The notes under the pieces were generated by a model. It saw only the letters and a program-made list of their open reading frames with translations. It searched no databases and was not told the origin of the DNA. Position numbers and translations under genes: made by a program. Of a DNA stretch of 6,588 nucleotides, positions 1 through 5,243 are shown in pieces; the first letter of the stretch is position 1, and every line of letters starts with the position of its first letter. The DNA comes from an uncultured Bacilli bacterium (GTDB lineage: Bacteria > Bacillota_I > Bacilli_A > RF39 > UBA660), in assembly GCA_947628445.1 (NCBI GenBank), contig CANQZX010000055.1:1-6588 (forward strand), in the 5' to 3' direction.

Positions 1-26
1 AAACATAACCTTTATTAGTTATGTTT
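1..26 (-). terminator. Perfect hairpin after sufU, possible suf operon terminator (cut by window edge)
   Basis: Positions 1-9 (AAACATAAC) and 18-26 (GTTATGTTT) are perfect reverse complements around an 8-nt loop. On the minus strand the 3' arm ends in UUU and any further U-run would lie outside the window. The design (9-bp stem, two G:C pairs, 8-nt loop) matches the more secure terminator at 5214-5243, which favours a terminator. Against this, Bacillus-type suf operons carry sufB directly after sufU, so the hairpin could instead be an intergenic attenuator or a chance AT-rich palindrome. Confidence 0.4.
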
Positions 27-33
27 CTTTCAT
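19..33 (-). other. Four-codon reading frame (MKET-stop) with a strong ribosome site after sufU
   Basis: Twenty-one bases after the sufU stop there is an ATG at 33-31 preceded by AAAAAAGGTGGGT, a good Shine-Dalgarno sequence at normal distance. The frame closes after M-K-E-T with TAA. It overlaps the 5' arm of the hairpin at 1-26. A second ATG lies at 6-4, but its AAAGG is only 2 nt upstream, which is too close to be convincing. This may be a decayed or frameshifted start of sufB, a leader peptide, or a chance site. It is recorded because the ribosome site is stronger than that of sufU itself. Confidence 0.25.
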
Positions 34-54
34 ACCCACCTTTTTTATTTTTGT

Positions 55-510
55 CTAAATTTTGGGGTACAATTCATAAAAAATCTTTTTTTGATAATCA
101 AGTAAAACTTGTTTTATTCCTTTATAAGGTAATAAAGCACAATTTTTCCGATTATTTTGTTTATAAATATCATCGTAGACAATGGCTTCTTTTAAAAAAT
201 CAGCATCATACTTTTCTTCTTTAACCATGGCCTCGAAATTATTGATATAAGCTAAGGCCTCTTCAATGGTTTTACCAATTAAATTCGTAATCATAATCGA
301 GGTTGAAGAAATACTGATCGCACAGGCCTCACCCTCAAAGACAATATCGGCAATTTGATCATTTTCAATTTTTACATACAAATCTAAATTATCAATACAA
401 GAAGAATTATTGGTATTGACTTTTAAATAAGTAGCATCATCCGTTCTTTGTCTTTTATAAGGATGAGCATAATGTTCCATTATAATAGCTCTTTTTGTTT
501 CACTATCCAT
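55..510 (-). CDS. sufU: SufU, zinc-dependent sulfurtransferase of Fe-S cluster assembly
   Basis: A 151-residue cytoplasmic protein of the SufU/IscU fold, close to the usual ~145 residues. In the family, SufU takes persulfide sulfur from the cysteine desulfurase SufS through a zinc-bound cysteine and delivers it to the SufBCD scaffold. All four expected zinc ligands are visible: C38 and D40 (in SSCID), C63 (in GEACAIS) and C124 (in RKNCALLPYK). The usual CGD motif is CID here, so the glycine between the first two ligands is isoleucine. The N-terminal IIMEHYAHP matches the family's Y/I-MDHYKNP start. The ATG follows the sufS TAA directly (TAAATG), with GGAAGAG about 9 nt upstream, which suggests translational coupling. 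Fourth gene of the suf operon. Confident family call; the zinc-ligand assignment is by comparison with remembered Bacillus subtilis SufU. Confidence 0.93.
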   Translation of the reverse strand: MDSETKRAIIMEHYAHPYKRQRTDDATYLKVNTNNSSCIDNLDLYVKIENDQIADIVFEGEACAISISSTSIMITNLIGKTIEEALAYINNFEAMVKEEKYDADFLKEAIVYDDIYKQNNRKNCALLPYKGIKQVLLDYQKKIFYELYPKI

Positions 511-1707
511 TTAAATCATCTCTTCCATTATTTTAGCTTTATCTTTTAATAAGTCAACTAATGTATCAATTTCATTTTCGGTATTATAAAAATATAAACT
601 AACGCGGACACTATTGGTTACCCCTATCGCATTTTTAATAAGTTTGGCACAATGATTACCCGCCCGAACACAAATATTATATTTGTTAAGATAATAAGCC
701 ACATCTTGACTAAAGACGCCATCGACATTAAAAGCCACAATACCACTATCGGCTTCTAAGTTTAATAAATCAATATGCGGGATTTTAATTAATTTTTCAA
801 CTAAATAGTTGCGTAAATGAAGTTCGCGTTCCCGAATCTTATCCATTCCCATTTTTTCAAGATAATCAATGGCGGCACCTAAGCCAATTACTCCAGCAAT
901 ATTTGGCGTTCCGGCTTCTAAACGGGTTGGTAAATCTTTTAAATAAATGGCATTTTCATTATCAAAAGATTCATTCATGCCACCGCCGAGATTTACCGGT
1001 TCCATATTTTCCAGTAATTCCTTTTTGCCATATAAAACGCCAGTACCAGTTGGGCCTAACATTTTATGAGCTGAAAACGCTAAAAAATCTATATCCCAAT
1101 CTTGAACATCAGTTTTCATATGAGCTACACTTTGAGCCCCATCAACAACAACAAAAATCCCGTTTTCATGAGCCAATTTCGTTATTTCTTTAATTGGGCG
1201 AACATCACCAATTACATTCGTAATAGCCGCCAAGGCAATAACTTTAGTATTCGGACTAATAACACTTTTTAAGTTTTCCAGCGTTACATGATAATTATCA
1301 TCTAAGGGTAAATATTTTATTTTTACGCCCTTATTTCTTGCCAAACGAAACCAAGGTAAAACATTAGAAGCATGTTCACTCGTAGTTATAATAATTTCAT
1401 CGCCGGCTTCTAAAAGCGGAGCAAAAAAGCCACTGGCAATCATATTTAAAGATTCCGTTGCTCCCGATGTAAAGATAACCTCGGCTCGATCTTGAGCATT
1501 AATAAAATTAACCACTTTATCGCGCGCATTTTCATATTCCAAATCTACTTTAAACGAAATATCATAATCACCCCGATGGGCATTCGCCGAATAATTTTCG
1601 TAATAATCTTGCATGGCATCTAATACGCTTTGGGGTTTTAAACTAGTTGCCCCATTATCTAAATAAATAATATCTTGCTTAAGCATAGGAAAATCTTCTC
1701 TATTCAT
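511..1707 (-). CDS. sufS: SufS, group II cysteine desulfurase (PLP enzyme)
   Basis: 398 residues, normal for SufS. It converts L-cysteine to L-alanine and holds the sulfur as a persulfide for transfer to SufU. Visible landmarks: YLDNGATS near the N-terminus, H112 (SEHASN) that stacks on the cofactor, D189 in VDGAQS, the PLP-binding K215 in SAHKMLGPTGTGVLYG, the persulfide cysteine C353 in RAGNHCAK, and substrate-binding R348 just before it. The start is the ATG at 1707, behind a near-perfect GGAGGTGA (1720-1713). An in-frame TTG at 1722 would put the start inside that ribosome site and is rejected. The ATG overlaps the sufD stop by 8 bp (ATGAATAG). Oddities: the family motif GHHCA is GNHCA, and the position equivalent to B. 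subtilis H342 is Q334. Third gene of the operon. Confidence 0.97.
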   Translation of the reverse strand: MNREDFPMLKQDIIYLDNGATSLKPQSVLDAMQDYYENYSANAHRGDYDISFKVDLEYENARDKVVNFINAQDRAEVIFTSGATESLNMIASGFFAPLLEAGDEIIITTSEHASNVLPWFRLARNKGVKIKYLPLDDNYHVTLENLKSVISPNTKVIALAAITNVIGDVRPIKEITKLAHENGIFVVVDGAQSVAHMKTDVQDWDIDFLAFSAHKMLGPTGTGVLYGKKELLENMEPVNLGGGMNESFDNENAIYLKDLPTRLEAGTPNIAGVIGLGAAIDYLEKMGMDKIRERELHLRNYLVEKLIKIPHIDLLNLEADSGIVAFNVDGVFSQDVAYYLNKYNICVRAGNHCAKLIKNAIGVTNSVRVSLYFYNTENEIDTLVDLLKDKAKIMEEMI

Positions 1708-2365
1708 TATCTTCACCTCCAATTAAAATATTTTTATAATCATCTAAAGCATTTAATAAAAATCCTTTTAAGAGCAATGTTTTAGCACTTTTAAAACTAA
1801 GTCCTTTAGCCATTAAATAAAATATATCTGCTGGATTAACATTGCTAATTGTAACCAAGTGATTCGCTAAAATATCATGCGTCCAAATTTCTAGATGGGG
1901 TTCAACAACTATTTTGCCCCCATCGGTAATACCTTTAATATCCTCAACTATTAAGTTATCCTGCGTATTTTTTTCGGCCTCGGCTAAAACATTAATATTT
2001 ATTTCTTGAGCTAAACTAAGAACCCGTAAAAATAAAACACTTTTATTATTACTTCCCATAAGTTCATTTTTGATAGTTAAATTACATTTTGTCTTATTAA
2101 TAACAATTTCATGGTAATTAATCACTGTATTATTTTTTTGTTTAATCGTAACTTGATGATTATCATTTTTTTGATAATTTAAACAATATAGATTTAAAAT
2201 GCTATCATCCTCTAAAATAATATTTAAAGTTAAATTACCCATTTCTTTAATTAAAATAGTATTATTACCCGTACAATGTAAATTTAAAATATCCGAATTA
2301 ATTTCTAATAATGCTTCGGTATTATTAATGGCTAATGATTCATTAGCTACTATTATTTTATTCAT
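1700..2365 (-). CDS. sufD: SufD-like Fe-S scaffold subunit, unusually short
   Basis: 221 residues. SufD normally has about 420-440 and forms a beta-helix that pairs with SufB and binds SufC. Only the core and C-terminal signature remain recognisable: KIVVEPHLEIWTHD, then a conserved-type histidine H169 (THDILANHL, compare DDVKASHG), then ADIFYLMAKGLSFKSAKTLLLKGFL, the C-terminal helical segment that contacts SufC. The N-terminal helical domain is absent and the beta-helix is shortened and divergent. The preferred start is the ATG at 2365, which overlaps the sufC stop by 8 bp (ATGAATAA), the same junction as sufD/sufS; an ATG at 2380 in the same frame has no ribosome site at a workable distance. 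Position between sufC and sufS supports the call. It could alternatively serve as a minimal SufB/SufD-like partner. Confidence 0.85.
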   Translation of the reverse strand: MNKIIVANESLAINNTEALLEINSDILNLHCTGNNTILIKEMGNLTLNIILEDDSILNLYCLNYQKNDNHQVTIKQKNNTVINYHEIVINKTKCNLTIKNELMGSNNKSVLFLRVLSLAQEININVLAEAEKNTQDNLIVEDIKGITDGGKIVVEPHLEIWTHDILANHLVTISNVNPADIFYLMAKGLSFKSAKTLLLKGFLLNALDDYKNILIGGEDNE

Positions 2366-3110
2366 TATTTCCAAGCCCATTTATAGTAAATGCCTTAAAT
2401 CCTTCATTTTCGATTTTTTCCGCTAAGGCATAATCCCCAGTCGCCACAATTTGACCATCTTTCATAACATAGACCCTATCTGGTTTAATTAATTCTAATA
2501 ATTTATTATGATGGGTAATAATTAAAATCGTTGGTTTAAATTTACGATAGTATTCTTTTAGGGAATCAGCAACTATTCTTAAAGCATCGACATCTAGTCC
2601 TGAATCAATTTCATCAATTAATATTACTTGGGGCTCTAACATCCACAGATGTAAAAGTTCGTTTTTCTTGCGTTCGCCGCCACTCATCCCCAAATTAATG
2701 TTCCGATGAATAAAATCATGGGGTAAATCTAAATGATCACAAATTGTTTCCATCTTTTTATTAAATTGAAAAATATTAACTGGTTCCCTACTTTTTTCAG
2801 ATAAAACGGTTCTTAGCATTTCGGCATTAGTTACGCCTTCAATAGCTACGGGACTTTGACTTAACATAAATATTCCGGCCCGGGCAATATCCGTTGTTGC
2901 CATTTTGGTTAAATCTTTATCTTGGTAATTAATTTCCCCCTTAATTATTTCATAATCGGGATCATGCATGATAACCCGACACAAGGTACTTTTTCCCGTA
3001 CCATTTTGTCCCATCAAAGCATGAATCTTTCCTTCTTCTAAGTTCAGATTTAAATTATTTAAAATGATTTTATCAGCAATTTTAACCGTTAAATTTTTAA
3101 TTTGGAACAT
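2358..3110 (-). CDS. sufC: SufC, ABC-type ATPase of the SUF complex
   Basis: 250 residues, normal size for SufC, a soluble ABC ATPase that binds SufB and SufD and drives the shape change needed for cluster assembly. Visible motifs: Walker A GQNGTGKST (34-42), Q-loop glutamine in FMLSQSP (Q85), ABC signature NLGMSGGERKK (139-149), Walker B with the SufC-typical VILIDEIDSGLD (162-173, catalytic E167), and H-loop H200 in IITHH. No membrane segments are present, as expected for a non-transport ABC protein. First gene of the suf operon: the ATG follows TTGGTGATTTTTT, with a possible promoter immediately upstream. Its 3' end overlaps sufD by 8 bp. Confidence 0.97.
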   Translation of the reverse strand: MFQIKNLTVKIADKIILNNLNLNLEEGKIHALMGQNGTGKSTLCRVIMHDPDYEIIKGEINYQDKDLTKMATTDIARAGIFMLSQSPVAIEGVTNAEMLRTVLSEKSREPVNIFQFNKKMETICDHLDLPHDFIHRNINLGMSGGERKKNELLHLWMLEPQVILIDEIDSGLDVDALRIVADSLKEYYRKFKPTILIITHHNKLLELIKPDRVYVMKDGQIVATGDYALAEKIENEGFKAFTINGLGNNE

Positions 3111-3127
3111 AAAAAATCACCAATGTT

Positions 3128-3156
3128 ATTGTACTAAATTTCTTACCAAAAGTCTA
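3128..3156 (-). promoter_or_regulatory. Putative sigma-A promoter of the suf operon
   Basis: In the 95-bp gap upstream of sufC, TAGACT (3156-3151) and TACAAT (3133-3128) are separated by 17 bp. Each matches the -35 or -10 consensus in four or five positions. Transcription would start near 3121, leaving a leader of only about 10 nt that contains the GGTGA ribosome site. I see no clear operator and no terminator between the glycosyltransferase gene and sufC, so read-through from upstream is also possible. Confidence 0.4.
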
Positions 3157-3205
3157 TACGCCACAAGAAAAGCTTTATCTTAATTTTTCCTCTTTTCATT
3201 CAAAA

Positions 3206-3895
3206 TTATTTTGTCCCCCAAATTTTTATAATACATTTTAAATGTCTATAACCATCTTTAAAAGTTTTTAAATGAGATTTTCCATTTCGTTCATCTTTAG
3301 CTAATTTTATAGGAATTTCCATCATTTTTAAATTATTAATTTGGGCTTTACAAATCATTTCCGATGCTAATTCCATTCCCTCGGTCTCTAAGTTTAAAGA
3401 ATCTATTTTTTCTTTACTAAAAGCTCTTAGCCCGCAATGATAATCTTTAATCGGTGTTTTAAATAAAATATTGGCCAATAAGGAAAGCATGGGACTCCCA
3501 ATTTTATGTAATAATGGCATAGCCCCTTTAGCGATACCACCTTTAAATCTATTGCCCACGACTAAATCATAACCCTTATCTAAGTTATTAATAAACCCAT
3601 CTATATTGGCAAAATCATAGCTCATATCTGCATCTCCCATAATGATATATTTTCCTTTAGCATAACGAATCCCATTTCTAATCGCCCTACCATAACCTTT
3701 AACATTAGTAGTTACTACTCGAGCTCCCTTTTCTTTAGCTATTTTTACGGATTCATCGGTGCTGCCATTATCACTTACTAAGATTTCACTACTATTTTCT
3801 AAATGATGTTTTTTTATATAATCTGTGGCAACATCAATTACTTTTCCGATTGTTTTTTCTTCGTTTAGACACGGGATTAAAATAGTTAATTTCAT
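3206..3895 (-). CDS. Family 2 glycosyltransferase, DPM1/polyprenyl-phosphate sugar synthase-like
   Basis: 229 residues with a complete GT-A fold signature. ILIPCLNEEKTI (5-16) opens the nucleotide-binding region and SDNGSTDES (41-49) holds the first conserved aspartate. GDADMSYD (87-94) supplies the DxD metal site, GNRFKGG (114-120) follows, and DYHCGLRAFS (151-160) is typical of the DPM1/DPG-synthase branch. These enzymes usually transfer a hexose from a nucleotide sugar to a polyprenyl phosphate on the inner membrane face. Unlike GtrB-type enzymes, it has no C-terminal membrane helices, so it is probably peripheral. The ATG has an excellent GGAAGGAG (3909-3902) 6 nt upstream. It lies 62 bp inside the end of the preceding membrane gene, so translation is likely coupled. 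The donor sugar and acceptor cannot be read from the sequence. Confidence 0.9.
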   Translation of the reverse strand: MKLTILIPCLNEEKTIGKVIDVATDYIKKHHLENSSEILVSDNGSTDESVKIAKEKGARVVTTNVKGYGRAIRNGIRYAKGKYIIMGDADMSYDFANIDGFINNLDKGYDLVVGNRFKGGIAKGAMPLLHKIGSPMLSLLANILFKTPIKDYHCGLRAFSKEKIDSLNLETEGMELASEMICKAQINNLKMMEIPIKLAKDERNGKSHLKTFKDGYRHLKCIIKIWGTK

Positions 3896-5159
3896 TTCCT
3901 ACTCCTTCCAATAATATAATTAATAAACTCATTATAAATGGTCCATAAGCCCGATAATCAAAAAAAGGATGATCACTAGAATGAGCAAATAAAATAACGA
4001 GTCTAGATACACTTATTAAACTTATTAAGATTAATAAGCCCATATATTTTTTTTGTTCTTTTTCTAAAAAAATAAAATATATTAAAACGACAATACAGCA
4101 AAACATTATACTAACGAGAAAAGAATTTTTATTAAATAAACTAAAAGGAAATAATAACGAAGCCATAAATTTTAAACTCCTACCAATTATTTTCAAAGGA
4201 TGTAAAGCCCCTTCTTGGTATATTCTATTACTGGCAAATTGCCAAATATCATTAATTTGTTCTTTTCCTAAAACGATAATAGACAATCCCCATTTTATTA
4301 AAAAAGTAAAAGTATACGCTAAAAACCAAATAAGACTTGCTTTAACAATAAATTTAAAAATATTTTCTTTTTTATTTTCTTTATATTTTAAATACACAGT
4401 TATTAATAAAGGAATTGTTAAAGTAATAGTTTCACAAGTTAAAAAATCAAAAAAACAACTACTTAAACCTGTGATAATCATTAAATAATAAAAATACTTA
4501 TCATCTTTATGATAAATTTTTAAACTTATAATTGAAGCTATAATACTAATTAAAAAGACAAAGAAATATTCAAAACAATAAGGAACAATAATAAAATTAA
4601 TAACCATTAAACTTAAAAAATAAGAACTAAAAAGAATTTTACTTTTTCTAAATAAAAGAATCCCTAAATAGATTAATAAACCTAAAGTAATAATATAATT
4701 AACGGTTTTTATGCCTTTAACATTAAATAACATAAATAAAGGTTTTAAATAAATTATTGAACCATGCCAATATCGAGCATAGTTTTTATCCCCTGGAATA
4801 TTATTCAGAACTGTCATTTTTAAACTTTGAGCATAATAATGACCCGACAAATAATTCATTGCTATTTGAGATTTATATAAATTATTAGCATTATTGGCAT
4901 TCCACATAATATTTAAAGTAGTTATATCTGCCCTATTATCAATTAGTAATGAGGTATAAAGATAATAATTTTTTTGATATAATTCTTCTTTATCATTTAA
5001 AACAAAAGTAACATTATTATTAATATCATAATAATCTAAAGAATTCTCTAAATTATTTTTAATTGCTTTATTTGGAATTCTAATAACTATTGCTTGTAAT
5101 ATTATTAAAATTAATAATACTATAATATATAAAGTAATTCCTTTTAATACCTGCTTCAT
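3834..5159 (-). CDS. Polytopic membrane protein, probable GT-C-like surface glycosylation partner
   Basis: 441 residues. One N-terminal membrane helix (about 7-26) is followed by a ~110-residue polar, Asn/Tyr-rich segment, probably outside the cell. Then come roughly nine or ten hydrophobic helices between 150 and 420 and a basic tail (SKRRKNNRKSN). The segment NYARYWHG-IIYLKPLFMLFN (127-146) and the FFDFLTCETITLTIPL stretch (about 236-251) resemble a family of Bacillota membrane proteins I remember only as hypothetical proteins. The one-helix, large-loop, many-helix layout and pairing with a DPM1-like enzyme suggest a polyprenyl-phosphate-sugar-using GT-C transferase. No catalytic acidic motif can be assigned with confidence. 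The ATG follows GAGGTAGAA and its own promoter. It ends in TGA. The last ~20 residues are read from DNA that also encodes the glycosyltransferase start. Confidence 0.8.
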   Translation of the reverse strand: MKQVLKGITLYIIVLLILIILQAIVIRIPNKAIKNNLENSLDYYDINNNVTFVLNDKEELYQKNYYLYTSLLIDNRADITTLNIMWNANNANNLYKSQIAMNYLSGHYYAQSLKMTVLNNIPGDKNYARYWHGSIIYLKPLFMLFNVKGIKTVNYIITLGLLIYLGILLFRKSKILFSSYFLSLMVINFIIVPYCFEYFFVFLISIIASIISLKIYHKDDKYFYYLMIITGLSSCFFDFLTCETITLTIPLLITVYLKYKENKKENIFKFIVKASLIWFLAYTFTFLIKWGLSIIVLGKEQINDIWQFASNRIYQEGALHPLKIIGRSLKFMASLLFPFSLFNKNSFLVSIMFCCIVVLIYFIFLEKEQKKYMGLLILISLISVSRLVILFAHSSDHPFFDYRAYGPFIMSLLIILLEGVGNEINYFNPVSKRRKNNRKSN

Positions 5160-5178
5160 TTCTACCTCATCTATTTTA

Positions 5179-5207
5179 ATTATATATGACTTTATTTATT
5201 TTGACAA
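5179..5207 (-). promoter_or_regulatory. Sigma-A promoter of the membrane protein/glycosyltransferase operon
   Basis: TTGTCA (5207-5202, five of six matches to TTGACA) and a perfect TATAAT (5184-5179) are separated by exactly 17 bp. They lie just after the terminator of the upstream gene and about 20 bp before the start codon at 5159. The ribosome site GAGGT lies in the short leader. This is the clearest promoter in the window and marks the start of a separate transcription unit. Confidence 0.8.
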
Positions 5208-5213
5208 TTATAG

Positions 5214-5243
5214 AAAAAAGATAGTATTTACTTTTACTATCTT
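5214..5243 (-). terminator. Intrinsic terminator of the surface-protein gene
   Basis: AAGATAGTA (5218-5226) and TACTATCTT (5235-5243) form a perfect 9-bp stem with an 8-nt loop. On the minus strand the 3' arm continues into a run of six U (5219-5214). The stem begins inside the TAA stop codon (5244-5242) of the gene it ends. A promoter for the next operon follows directly, so this is a clean boundary between transcription units. Confidence 0.88.

Noticed and set aside
1708..1722. TTG start for sufS, five codons upstream
   Set aside because: The TTG overlaps the GGAGGTGA ribosome site that serves the ATG at 1707, and the extra residues do not belong to the family.
3169..3176. AAAGCTTT palindrome between the glycosyltransferase gene and sufC as a terminator
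   Set aside because: There is no loop, the pairing breaks after four base pairs, and no U-run follows.
5201..5227. TTGACA on the plus strand as a promoter
   Set aside because: A poor -10 at 17 bp and no plus-strand gene downstream; the same bases are explained by the minus-strand -35 and terminator.
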